Source: G963663315 sp965214205
GTDB lineage: Bacteria; Pseudomonadota; Gammaproteobacteria; Arenicellales; Poriferihabitantaceae
Assembly: GCA_965214205.1 (NCBI GenBank)
Contig: OZ243941.1
Location: 620,001 to 684,000 of the forward strand
DNA: 64,000 nt
Direction: 5' to 3'
In this document: positions 1-7,969 of the stretch, in pieces
How the letters are laid out: each line of letters starts with the position of its first letter
Position numbering within the stretch: position 1 is the stretch's first letter
Translations under genes and position numbers: made by a program
Notes under the pieces: generated by a model
The model's input: the letters and a program-made list of their open reading frames with translations, nothing else
What the model was told of the DNA's origin: nothing
Databases searched by the model: none

Positions 1-213
1 CATGCCTGCAACGATGACCAGTTGACCCGGGCGCGGTCAAGCAGGGCCGACTATCAGGCCAGACTCCGGTCTGCGGGTTACGGCGCTATCACCACCGAAA
101 TCTGCGAGGCGCCCGAATTCTTTTACGCCGAAGATTACCATCAGCAGTATCTGGCGAAAAACCCGGGCGGTTATTGCGGGATCCGTGGCACAGGGGTTGG
201 CTGTACTGTTTGA
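1..213 (+). CDS. msrA: Peptide methionine sulfoxide reductase MsrA, C-terminal part
   Basis: The reading frame is open from the first base and ends with TGA at 211-213, so only about the last 70 residues are present. It reduces methionine-S-sulfoxide in proteins. The tail has the family pattern AEDYHQQYL, then NPGGYCG and a second cysteine three residues before the stop. These two C-terminal cysteines correspond to the resolving (recycling) cysteines of E. coli-type MsrA. The catalytic GCFWG motif lies outside the window. The gene meets the DUF1820 gene tail to tail with 21 bases between. Confidence 0.93.
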   Translation, partial: HACNDDQLTRARSSRADYQARLRSAGYGAITTEICEAPEFFYAEDYHQQYLAKNPGGYCGIRGTGVGCTV

Positions 214-234
214 CCGTATACTGAAACGTAGTCT

Positions 235-594
235 TCAGGTTCGTTTTGGCTGCAACGGCGGAAGCGGGAAGGAAGCGACATTTCCGCCGCTCTTGTCCTT
301 GACCGAGTCGATAATCCGGTTGATTCCTTCCTTGTCAACCTCATCGATTCTCACGACCGAGTGCAAGGGGATATAAGTCCGCTTGACGGAACCGAATTCC
401 TGCTTGAGCCGCTCCTCGGAGGGGTCAACCACGAGTTTGGATTTCTCGCCAAAAATGATTCCCGCCACCTCAACGAAGGCGTACATGTGACTCTGGCCGA
501 TTTCTCTCGCGTAAAGCTCGTACAGCTTTTCCTGATTATGAAACTGAATCCTGTAGATGGTTTTTTTCTGGCTCACTTCCCGATCGGCCCGCAT
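235..594 (-). CDS. DUF1820 family protein
   Basis: A protein of 119 residues matching the small gammaproteobacterial DUF1820 family from memory: IYRIQFHNQ near the start, then an acidic VVDPSEERLK stretch, then KRTYIPLHSVVRIDEV. Its function is unknown. The frame stays open further upstream to 696, but family members begin just before IYRI. I chose the ATG at 594; a GTG six codons further in is the alternative, though it has a badly spaced ribosome site. It is divergent from dacB across about 80 bases, which must hold promoters for both. Confidence 0.8.
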   Translation of the reverse strand: MRADREVSQKKTIYRIQFHNQEKLYELYAREIGQSHMYAFVEVAGIIFGEKSKLVVDPSEERLKQEFGSVKRTYIPLHSVVRIDEVDKEGINRIIDSVKDKSGGNVASFPLPPLQPKRT

Positions 595-675
595 TCTTAT
601 CCGGATTGATTGAAAACAGGCAATATAATAGCGCGAATTACAATATTCGGTGAAGCATTTCCGATAAAATTTCTG

Positions 676-2133
676 ATGAAGTTCCGTCCGCGCCATTTAT
701 ACCACGCCCTGCTGATCAGTCTGGTCAGTCTGGCGGTCTGGTTTTTTCACCCTCCCGCTTTCGCCGCCGGGCCATTACCGGACCGTATGGCCCACCTGCT
801 TGATCGATACGGCATTCCGCCCGGCGCAGTCAGTCTGGACGTGCGCGCCGCCGATACCGGGGAGAAAATACTGAGTCTGAACAGCAGCGAGCCGAGAAAC
901 CCGGCTTCGGCGATAAAAATACTGACCACCCTGTCGGCGCTTGAAATCCTGGGACCGAGTTATCAATGGCAAACCCGTTATCTGGCCGATGGCGCAATCG
1001 AAGACGGGGCGCTCAACGGCAACCTGATCATGCAGGGCGGCGGAGACCCGTTTCTGGTCGTGGAGCGATTCTGGCATCAGGTGCAGTCAATCCGTCAAAA
1101 AGGCATTCATGCCATCCGTGGCGACCTCATCATTGACAATGGCTACTTCGACATCGCGCGGCACGACCGCGGCGCATTCGATGACCAGCCGGACCGGCTC
1201 TACAATGTGGGGCCGGACGCGGCGCTGGTGAATTTTTCCGCAACCCGGTTCATATTGTCCCCGGCCGGCGGCCAAATCAGGATTACCGCGGATCCGCCTC
1301 TCGCGGGCCTGGTCATTGAAAACGACATCCAGGCAAAACGGGGGCAATGCGCCCATCCGGAATCCGGTTGGCGGTTCGACGGAATCCGACGCGGGAACGA
1401 CCGCGTCACCGCCAGATTCGCGGGCAGCTATCGGATCGGATGCGGGGAGCATTCCATTTCAAGAGCCCTGCTCCCCAACCCGGAGTATACGTTCAGGCTG
1501 TTCAAGTATTTATGGACAAACAGCGGCGGGCAGATCCAGGGCGGCTACCGGGTGTCAAAGACTCCGGACACGGCCACGGAAATACTCGATTATCCGTCAC
1601 AGCCTTTGGCGGATATCATTACCGGCATCAATAAATACAGCAACAACGTCATGTCCCGGCAATTGTTTTTAAGCATTGCCGCCGGGGAACAGGACGAACA
1701 GGACAGGCCCGGTACTCTGCAAGGGGCGAGACAACGGCTCCGGGAGTGGCTGACGGCCAACGCGATGTCCATGCCGGAACTGTTTGTCGATAACGGCTCC
1801 GGGCTATCCAGAGACACCCGGATCAGCGCGGACAGCCTTGCGCAAATTTTACAGCATGGCTGGAACAGCAACTACCATGCGGAATTTCTGTCCTCCTTCG
1901 CGCTCTCGGCGCTCGACGGCACCATGCGCAAACGTTCCGGCGAACCGGGGTCCGAGGGAAGGCTCCGGATCAAGACCGGATGGCTGCGCGGAGTACGCAG
2001 CATGGCCGGTTACGTCAATTCCAGCCACAACCGCCCGTACACGGTGGTGATGATCATCCAGTCGGACAAGGTCCGTTACAGCAACGGCACCCGCATCCAG
2101 GACGCCCTGCTGGAATGGGTCTATGATCTGTAG
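676..2133 (+). CDS. dacB: D-alanyl-D-alanine carboxypeptidase/endopeptidase (PBP4, family S13)
   Basis: A periplasmic penicillin-binding protein of 485 residues that trims or cleaves peptidoglycan cross-bridges. An N-terminal hydrophobic signal segment (about residues 10-31) ends in AFA-A. The serine-peptidase motifs are present in order: SAIK (Ser78, Lys81), SNN at 322-324 and KTG at 433-435. The spacing between SxxK and SxN is long, as in S13 enzymes with the inserted domains. The frame is open from a TTG at 610, but the ATG at 676 directly precedes the positively charged signal start and was chosen. All catalytic residues are intact. Confidence 0.93.
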   Translation: MKFRPRHLYHALLISLVSLAVWFFHPPAFAAGPLPDRMAHLLDRYGIPPGAVSLDVRAADTGEKILSLNSSEPRNPASAIKILTTLSALEILGPSYQWQTRYLADGAIEDGALNGNLIMQGGGDPFLVVERFWHQVQSIRQKGIHAIRGDLIIDNGYFDIARHDRGAFDDQPDRLYNVGPDAALVNFSATRFILSPAGGQIRITADPPLAGLVIENDIQAKRGQCAHPESGWRFDGIRRGNDRVTARFAGSYRIGCGEHSISRALLPNPEYTFRLFKYLWTNSGGQIQGGYRVSKTPDTATEILDYPSQPLADIITGINKYSNNVMSRQLFLSIAAGEQDEQDRPGTLQGARQRLREWLTANAMSMPELFVDNGSGLSRDTRISADSLAQILQHGWNSNYHAEFLSSFALSALDGTMRKRSGEPGSEGRLRIKTGWLRGVRSMAGYVNSSHNRPYTVVMIIQSDKVRYSNGTRIQDALLEWVYDL

Positions 2134-2185
2134 AACCGATTTATAGAAGGGCCGCGTGGCCTGTCCCGATGATCAGCCCTGGTGG

Positions 2186-3034
2186 TCAATCCCCGGCGAG
2201 AAATGGCCCGATTTCCCTGGCCACGGTCTGCGGGCGGTCCATGTGCAGATGATGGCCGCCCCCGACCCAAACCACCTGTAACCCCGCAATCGCGTCAATG
2301 CGGTCGCCGAGCCACTCGCGTGAGACCAGCAGACCCTGATCGGCCAGAATCAATCGGGCCGGAGCGCGGATTCCTTTCAGAATGGAAACAACCTTGTCCT
2401 GACTCATGTAAATCGGGGAAGGCTGTTTTAACCGGCCATCGCTCGATACGGTCACGGTTTCGCCTTCCCGAACGGCGCCCCGGCGCAACAGTGTCTCGAC
2501 ACTGTTTCTGCTTATATTACCCGCCGCCAGCCTCTTCGACACCACCTCATCCCATGACCCATAAACTCTTGCAGGGTTTTTGTCCGGGATTTTCAGGAAA
2601 GCCATGGATTTCCTGAGTTGGCGCAGGCCGTCATCATCCTCTCCGGAGAACGGGCCAATGCCGTCAATCATCGCCAGCCGCTCAACCCGGTCGGGAAATA
2701 CAGCGGCAAACATCGCGGCGATGCCTGCCCCCAGAGAGTGCCCGACCAGGGTAAACCGATCCAGTCCCAGAGATTCCACCGCCGAGAACAGGTCCGCGAT
2801 ATAGTCGGTGAAATGGTAGACGCAACCCTCCGGCCGAGGGTCCGACCGGCCATGTCCGGGCAAGTCAAGACAAATCCACCGATATTGGCTCAATTGTCCG
2901 ACCAACGGCTCGAAACTGGCGGCATTATCCAGCCATCCATGAATCGCTATAACCGGCGGCCCGGACGCGCTGCCAAGAACCAGGGCCGCGACCTGTCCGG
3001 TCAGCCCGTCCATCTTTATTTCTTCACGTATCAT
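2186..3034 (-). CDS. Alpha/beta-fold hydrolase (serine hydrolase-like)
   Basis: 282 residues with the alpha/beta hydrolase pattern: an oxyanion-loop HGWLDNAASF (32-41), DLPGHGRSD (57-65), the nucleophile elbow GHSLG (Ser100), a late Asp in ILADQG and a C-terminal GGHHLHMD providing the catalytic His. No signal peptide is visible, so it should be cytoplasmic. The overall pattern is closest to SERHL-type hydrolases. The substrate cannot be told from sequence. An ATG seven codons downstream of the chosen start is also possible. It faces dacB tail to tail. Confidence 0.85.
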   Translation of the reverse strand: MIREEIKMDGLTGQVAALVLGSASGPPVIAIHGWLDNAASFEPLVGQLSQYRWICLDLPGHGRSDPRPEGCVYHFTDYIADLFSAVESLGLDRFTLVGHSLGAGIAAMFAAVFPDRVERLAMIDGIGPFSGEDDDGLRQLRKSMAFLKIPDKNPARVYGSWDEVVSKRLAAGNISRNSVETLLRRGAVREGETVTVSSDGRLKQPSPIYMSQDKVVSILKGIRAPARLILADQGLLVSREWLGDRIDAIAGLQVVWVGGGHHLHMDRPQTVAREIGPFLAGD

Positions 3035-3124
3035 TTGGATTCATCGGGATAATCCGTACCACCAGATACCGACATTGAAGCGGCCACCCTTGAAACCGGG
3101 CAACCGGAGTGCGCGGGATAACCA

Positions 3125-3946
3125 TCATTTTGGCGAAAGATCGGAGTCACTGATCGTATGTCCCCAGGTTCGTTTGGCGGACAGATAGCGCTTGTTCCAT
3201 TTGCCGACCCCGGCGATATGCTTCTCAGGCGCCGCTTCCGTCAGGCCGCAGCGAGTCAGGTCCTCTATTTTCTTTGGATTGTTAGTCAGCAACCGCATGG
3301 GACGGTTACCGAGAAAATGCAGGATCAGAGCCGCCGCGTCGCTAAAGTCCCTGGAATCAACCGGCAACCCGAGCGACTGGTTTGCCTGATAGGTGTTTTC
3401 TCCGGTATCCTGCAACAGATAGGTCGCGGCTTTCGCCCACAAGCCGATACCCCGCCCTTCATGTCCGGCCATGTAAACAATCAGGCCACCACTGGCATCA
3501 TTTGAAATCCGGGCCACAGCCGATTCGAGCTGGGGGCCGCATTCGCACCGTTGCGAGCCGAACACATCGCCGGTCAGGCAATTCGAGTGGACGCGGACCA
3601 GCGGATTTTCCGTGTTTTGTGGGTCACCAATCAGCAGCACACTGTTGACCGCCATCGAAGTGGCCAGTCCGGCGAACAGAGTCTGCCTGCCGCTTTCGCG
3701 GAGCGTGGACGCGAGTTCCTCAACCTTGCCGAGTTCGGTTCTGCGAACCGCCGCATACCAGTCAGCCTGATAACCTGTCCCGTTGATCTTGAGCGGCAAT
3801 GTGATCGGACCGAGCAGATTGATAACCAATTCATCCCCGGGCATGGCGCTTTCATCCGCAACGGGGTTACCATTACGGTCGATACACAAGAGTTTTCCGC
3901 TGTCAATGAGTTGCTGGCGAATAGCAGGATCAAGGTAAGTGAACAT
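3125..3946 (-). CDS. ribA: GTP cyclohydrolase II, N-terminally extended
   Basis: Opens GTP to the first riboflavin precursor, 2,5-diamino-6-ribosylamino-pyrimidinone 5'-phosphate. The zinc ligands are Cys123, Cys134 and Cys136 in HSNCLTGDVFGSQRCECG. Next come GHEGRGIGL (161-169), the conserved Tyr in KAATYLLQ, DSR (197-199, usually DER) and the guanine/phosphate site TNNPKK (221-226). At 273 residues it is about 75 longer than E. coli RibA; the extra part is N-terminal and I do not recognise a domain in it. It stands alone, away from other rib genes, and is divergent from the desaturase. Confidence 0.9.
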   Translation of the reverse strand: MFTYLDPAIRQQLIDSGKLLCIDRNGNPVADESAMPGDELVINLLGPITLPLKINGTGYQADWYAAVRRTELGKVEELASTLRESGRQTLFAGLATSMAVNSVLLIGDPQNTENPLVRVHSNCLTGDVFGSQRCECGPQLESAVARISNDASGGLIVYMAGHEGRGIGLWAKAATYLLQDTGENTYQANQSLGLPVDSRDFSDAAALILHFLGNRPMRLLTNNPKKIEDLTRCGLTEAAPEKHIAGVGKWNKRYLSAKRTWGHTISDSDLSPK

Positions 3947-3985
3947 ATTTGAATTGTCGGCCTGGTTTCGTTGATTTACGTCGCC

Positions 3986-4026
3986 TTGGGAGCGTACCCT
4001 AATATGGGTAGGAACAGTATTCCCAA
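3986..4026. promoter_or_regulatory. Nested inverted repeat between ribA and desaturase
   Basis: Outer arms TTGGGA (3986-3991) and TCCCAA (4021-4026) enclose inner arms TACCC and GGGTA around TAATAT. The dyad sits about 20 bases upstream of the desaturase ATG and about 40 bases from the ribA start. It could be an operator, or simply a hairpin in the desaturase leader. No known regulator site is matched. Confidence 0.25.
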
Positions 4027-4046
4027 AACCGGAGTTTTGAGCACAA

Positions 4047-4961
4047 ATGTCAAAATTACAAGCCGCCTCACCGCTGGACAGGGCCGCGCTGCAACCCCTG
4101 ATGCAAAAGAGCGACGCGGTTGGACTGATCCGGATATTTCAGCACTTCCTGGCGATCACGGTCGCCATTGTACTACTGGCCGGCAGCGACCACTGGATGT
4201 TGCAGGCAGCGCTGACTCTGGCTCTCGGCATTTTACTGACTTTTTTATTTGCCCCGCTGCATGAAACCATACACAAAACCGCTTTTGCCACCCCGCTGCT
4301 GAATGAAATCGTGGGCTGGGTCGGTGGCCTGGCGCTGGCGCTGCCGCCCAGATATTTCCAAGCCTTCCACATGGCCCATCATCGCTATACGCAAATCGTC
4401 GGCAAAGACCCGGAGCTGGATTTTGACAAACCGCGAACAGCGCCGCAATACATCCGATGCCTGAGCGGGGCAGACTACTGGCTGGGCCAGGCAAAAGTGA
4501 TAACCCTGTTTGCCATTGGCCGCCATCACACGCACTTTGTAAATGATGCCAAACGGCCTGGAATCGTCAACGAAGCGCGGATTTTCACAGGCATCTACAT
4601 TTCGTTGTTTTCTCTCAGCCTGTTATCCAGCTCTACCATCCTGTGGCAATACTGGATTCTGCCGATGTTGATCGGGCAGCCATTCCTGAGAGCGTTCCTG
4701 CTGGCTGAACATACGCTGTGCCCTTATGTCCCCGATATGCTGCAGAACACACGCACGACATTGACTGTCCGGGGGATGCGGTGGCTTTGCTGGAACATGT
4801 CATTTCATGCCGAACACCACGCTTATCCCGCAATCCCGTTTCATCGCCTGCCTGCGGCGCATGCGGTCATCGGACCTCATATCGACATGGTATCCGACGG
4901 CTATATCCATGTGCAAAAGGACATTGTCCGGGCATTGCGGCAAGGCGACCGCACCTGTTGA
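4047..4961 (+). CDS. Membrane fatty acid desaturase
   Basis: 304 residues with the three histidine boxes of membrane di-iron desaturases: HETIH (72-76), HMAHH (108-112) and HAEHH (254-258). Hydrophobic stretches at about 30-70, 85-105 and 185-220 would hold it in the inner membrane with the boxes on the cytoplasmic side. It introduces a double bond into acyl chains, or possibly hydroxylates a related lipid or carotenoid-like substrate; the box spacing alone does not decide. The ATG at 4047 has a GGAG about 13 bases upstream. Confidence 0.85.
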   Translation: MSKLQAASPLDRAALQPLMQKSDAVGLIRIFQHFLAITVAIVLLAGSDHWMLQAALTLALGILLTFLFAPLHETIHKTAFATPLLNEIVGWVGGLALALPPRYFQAFHMAHHRYTQIVGKDPELDFDKPRTAPQYIRCLSGADYWLGQAKVITLFAIGRHHTHFVNDAKRPGIVNEARIFTGIYISLFSLSLLSSSTILWQYWILPMLIGQPFLRAFLLAEHTLCPYVPDMLQNTRTTLTVRGMRWLCWNMSFHAEHHAYPAIPFHRLPAAHAVIGPHIDMVSDGYIHVQKDIVRALRQGDRTC

Positions 4962-5023
4962 CAGCCCTGCACAAGACATCATGGACAGAATTTGATTGCT
5001 CTTTTTGATGGTTGCTACGTATA

Positions 5024-6382
5024 ATGATGGATTGTATAGTGGTTCGCAAATTTATTATTCATTTCCTGGAGACTCTCAATGAAAATCTGCCCCCTCCCGA
5101 TCTGCCCCCTCCCGAATTTGCAGTAAAAACTGAACTTCCTGATTCACGGTCGCGTGTTCGGGCGGTTCTTGGCGCCCTGTTCCTGACTCTAGCGCTGACC
5201 GCTTGTGGCGGCGGAGGGGGCGGCAGTATTAATATGGCGCCGTCCGGCTTGCTCGATTTGAGCCCTGCAACCACAGGATATGCAGCCGGCGCTATGGCAA
5301 AAGTTGCTGATGCCAGACCCCGCGCAGGTAGCGTCACACAGTCATCCAATGCAATCAATAACGTCACGCAGGACCGCGTGTCGGTGACAGCCACGTATGG
5401 CGCCACCCGCAACAGTTATTCGGTCCAGAACGGCTCCGACTGGTCCATCACCACAGCCGACGGCAATCCTGTGTCAATTCCAATTCGCGATTCCTCAAGC
5501 CCATTCAAAGGCTCGGAACTGTACAAGCGCACCAACGGTGGCACGCTGTATGTTGATGTGTATTCCGATATTGAAGCGCCGGAGACGCGGCAGACTGACG
5601 GCGGAAGCGATGGTGCCCGGAGTGTCCCTCTGGGAACAACGATATTGTCCTCTGGAACCAACATAACGGTGGGGGGAGGTATAACAGGAGATGGGCTTTC
5701 CGGTAGCCTGAATGGTGAGTCAGGGAGATTTACCTGTTCCGGGGGGTGTCAAGTTCGCAGCGGTATAACGACTGCAGGAACATGGACATTCACGCCCGCT
5801 CGACCGCCAGGCGGGACCACGACCAGTACCCCCGACACCGACTATCTGGCAGGTGGGGTCTGGTTATTCATTCCCGATAATGCGACAAGCGTTGACGATG
5901 TCGAGTCCGGGGCTTTTGCTGACGGCAGCGACTTGTTTCGCCAAAGCAACCTGACGGCGCTGACAGGTACGGCAGACTACAATGGCGCATTCGCGGGCCT
6001 GTACGCTGATAAGTCAGAGGGAGAAATCAATTACATTGATGGCGCCGTCAATCTTACTGCCGATTTCGGGGGAGCAAGCGATCTCGGGACGATTAGAGGC
6101 CGTGCGACCGACATCCATAGCGACGACTATGGCCGCCTCTCTGGTTCAATCACACTGGGACAAGCCAATATCGGCTCCTCCAATAGTGGCTTCTTCGAGG
6201 GCAGATTGAACGGCGCTGTCGAGGGCATTGATTACAACGGTCGATGGGGTGGGCAATTCGCCGGAAACGGCGAACCGAATGGCGAGCCTGGCTCTGTCGG
6301 AGGTACATTTGGGGGAAGGTCAACGGACGGCAATGTCAGTTTTGTGGGAGCCTATGTAGGCTACCATGAAGATCGAAGATAA
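5024..6382 (+). CDS. TbpB-like surface lipoprotein with uncertain start
   Basis: A probable lipoprotein: hydrophobic signal followed by the lipobox LTAC with Cys encoded at 5204, then a glycine linker. The C-terminal part (roughly the last 120 residues) is rich in Gly/Asn/Thr and ends with the PGSVGGTFGG pattern of transferrin-binding-protein-like beta-barrels. Such proteins are usually surface exposed and exported by a Slam partner; none is seen here. The start is problematic. In this frame only ATG 5024/5027 or GTG 5042 are available and none has a good ribosome site, so about 40 residues would precede the signal helix. A strong GGAG lies before ATG 5079, which is in another frame. Confidence 0.7.
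   Translation: MMDCIVVRKFIIHFLETLNENLPPPDLPPPEFAVKTELPDSRSRVRAVLGALFLTLALTACGGGGGGSINMAPSGLLDLSPATTGYAAGAMAKVADARPRAGSVTQSSNAINNVTQDRVSVTATYGATRNSYSVQNGSDWSITTADGNPVSIPIRDSSSPFKGSELYKRTNGGTLYVDVYSDIEAPETRQTDGGSDGARSVPLGTTILSSGTNITVGGGITGDGLSGSLNGESGRFTCSGGCQVRSGITTAGTWTFTPARPPGGTTTSTPDTDYLAGGVWLFIPDNATSVDDVESGAFADGSDLFRQSNLTALTGTADYNGAFAGLYADKSEGEINYIDGAVNLTADFGGASDLGTIRGRATDIHSDDYGRLSGSITLGQANIGSSNSGFFEGRLNGAVEGIDYNGRWGGQFAGNGEPNGEPGSVGGTFGGRSTDGNVSFVGAYVGYHEDRR
5079..5126 (+). other. Short frame with good ribosome site at the lipoprotein start
   Basis: ATG at 5079 follows GGAG by seven bases, the best initiation signal in this region. It encodes only 15 residues (MKICPLPICPLPNLQ) before TAA at 5124, and is out of frame with the downstream lipoprotein. 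It may be the original lipoprotein start now cut off by a frameshift, or a leader peptide. Confidence 0.35.
5085..5114 (+). repeat. 15-base tandem duplication
   Basis: The 15-mer ATCTGCCCCCTCCCG occurs twice back to back. In the lipoprotein frame it encodes a doubled Leu-Pro-Pro-Pro block; in the short frame it gives a doubled Cys-Pro-Leu-Pro block. The length is a multiple of three, so the duplication itself does not change frame. Confidence 0.9.
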
Positions 6383-6398
6383 ATTGTGATCATAATAA

Positions 6399-6430
6399 TG
6401 GAGGAGGCAGCTTGACGCTGCCCTCCTCCA
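6399..6430 (+). terminator. Strong hairpin after the lipoprotein gene
   Basis: TGGAGGAGGCAGC pairs with GCTGCCCTCCTCCA around the loop TTGAC, a 13-pair stem with one bulged C, starting 16 bases after the lipoprotein stop. No T-run follows, so it may be a 3'-end stabilising hairpin or a weak terminator rather than a classical intrinsic one. Confidence 0.5.
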
Positions 6431-6513
6431 AATCTCCGTACATTCCATCCGGCAGGTCTGCGCTCCAGGGCTGATAGTGTATAATCAAGCATAATCAGCC
6501 TTGCCAGATACCC

Positions 6514-6891
6514 ATGTCAGATAATCAGCAAATCCATATCACGGTCACTCCGAAATATCTCTGGGAACAGTCTCACCCGGAAAAAAGCCGGTACGTATTC
6601 TCCTATACCGTCAATATGGAAAATATCGGGCAGGTTGGCGCCCAACTGCTGAGCCGCCACTGGATCATCACCGACTCTGAAGGACAAACCGAAGAGGTCA
6701 GGGGGCCGGGGGTGGTTGGCGAACATCCAAACCTGAAACCCGGTGAAAGCTATCAATATACCAGTGGCGCTATCCTGAAAACCCCGGTTGGCACCATGGC
6801 CGGCAGCTACCGGATGCGAGACGAAAACGGCGACCTGTTTGACGCAATGATTCCGGTTTTCACGCTGTCTGCGGAAGTGGTATTTCATTGA
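6514..6891 (+). CDS. apaG: ApaG protein
   Basis: 125 residues matching ApaG along its length: an N-terminal strand ITVTPKYL, SRHWIITDSEG, the signature GPGVVGEHPNLKPGE (about 69-83), then YTSG, the GTMAGSY motif and a C-terminal IPVFTL. It folds as a fibronectin III-like beta-sandwich and has been linked to Co2+/Mg2+ homeostasis and to Ap4A metabolism in enterobacteria; the exact activity is unsettled. It is not next to ksgA or apaH here, unlike in E. coli. Its TGA is followed after 38 bases by a TRAP binding-protein gene. Confidence 0.92.
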   Translation: MSDNQQIHITVTPKYLWEQSHPEKSRYVFSYTVNMENIGQVGAQLLSRHWIITDSEGQTEEVRGPGVVGEHPNLKPGESYQYTSGAILKTPVGTMAGSYRMRDENGDLFDAMIPVFTLSAEVVFH

Positions 6892-6929
6892 CGGCCGGCC
6901 GACAGGGCCCGAATCTGGAGGGAAGCCTG

Positions 6930-7904
6930 ATGAATTTCAAACAGGGGCTGTCGGCGTTCATACTGGCAATCGGACTGGCGAGTAGCGCCGCCGCCGAGAA
7001 GTGGGATATGCCGATGGCTTATTCACCCACCAATTTTCAGTCCCAAACCGGAGCGCAATTCGCTCGTTGCGTGACTACCGGCGCCGGGGGAGCGCTGGAA
7101 ATCGTAACCCATCCGTCCGGCTCACTGTTCAAGGGCGATGAAATCAAGCGTGCGGTGCAAACCGGCCAGGCAATGATCGGAGAGCGGCTGTTATCCGCCC
7201 ATCAGGACGAGAATCCGCTTTTCGGCGTGGACTCCATTCCATTTCTGGCCCCTTCTTTCGAGCAGGCTGAAAAACTTATGGCCGCAGCGCGGCCCACTCT
7301 GGAAAAACTGCTGGCCCGGCAAAACCTGATACTGTTGTATTCAGTACCCTGGCCGCCGCAAGGACTGTATTTCAACAAGGCAGTTCATTCGATTGCCGAT
7401 GTTCGGGGATTGAAATTCCGCTCCTATAACCCCGCCACGACCCGACTGGCTGAACTCGCCGGGATGTCGCCGGTGCAGATTGAAGTGGACGGGCTGGATC
7501 AGGCTCTGGCCAGCGGGGCTGCCGAAGGCTTTATTTCCTCAGCCGCCACCGGCTATGAGCACAAGGTCTGGGAGCGTCTGACTCATTTTTACGTGGTGGA
7601 TTCCTGGCTGCCCAGAAACTCGGTTTTCGTCAACAAGGATGCCTGGGAGAGCCTGGACGAAACCACCCGCAATGTAGTGCGCGGTTGTAGCGAGATAGCC
7701 GCTTACGCTGGTTACTGGCGAGCGGTTGAATATACCACCTTCACACTGAACAAATTGCGCGCCAGCGGTATGCAAGTCGAACCACCCGGCGATCCGCTGC
7801 GCGCTGACCTGCAAGCCATCGGCCAGACCATCGCCACCGAATGGCTAAAAGCCGCAGGCGCCGAAGGCCAGGCCATCGTGGATGCTTTCAAGGCTGCCCG
7901 ATAA
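6930..7904 (+). CDS. TRAP transporter solute-binding protein (DctP family)
   Basis: 324 residues with a Sec signal peptide (about 1-22, cleaved after SAAA). The DctP-like order is visible: an early ligand loop, GDEIKRAVQTGQAMIGE, the central GLKFRSYN segment with the arginine that usually contacts the substrate carboxylate, then QALASGAAEGF. The start ATG 6930 follows GGAGG at good spacing; an earlier in-frame start near 6888 would overlap apaG and spoil the signal peptide. No DctQ/DctM membrane subunits lie nearby, so it is an orphan binding protein or works with a distant transporter. A carboxylate ligand is likely by family. Confidence 0.87.
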   Translation: MNFKQGLSAFILAIGLASSAAAEKWDMPMAYSPTNFQSQTGAQFARCVTTGAGGALEIVTHPSGSLFKGDEIKRAVQTGQAMIGERLLSAHQDENPLFGVDSIPFLAPSFEQAEKLMAAARPTLEKLLARQNLILLYSVPWPPQGLYFNKAVHSIADVRGLKFRSYNPATTRLAELAGMSPVQIEVDGLDQALASGAAEGFISSAATGYEHKVWERLTHFYVVDSWLPRNSVFVNKDAWESLDETTRNVVRGCSEIAAYAGYWRAVEYTTFTLNKLRASGMQVEPPGDPLRADLQAIGQTIATEWLKAAGAEGQAIVDAFKAAR

Positions 7905-7969
7905 TCGCCAGACCATTTTCGGTTCTGCCCTTCACCCGTGGAGCGTTCCTTTGTGACAGAGCCGGCTCG

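Noticed and set aside
610..675. Upstream TTG start of dacB
   Set aside because: The extension adds a polar stretch before the signal peptide; ATG 676 fits the signal better.
5085..5114. Tandem repeat considered as a CRISPR or VNTR array
   Set aside because: Only two units of 15 bases with no spacers; no cas genes in the window.
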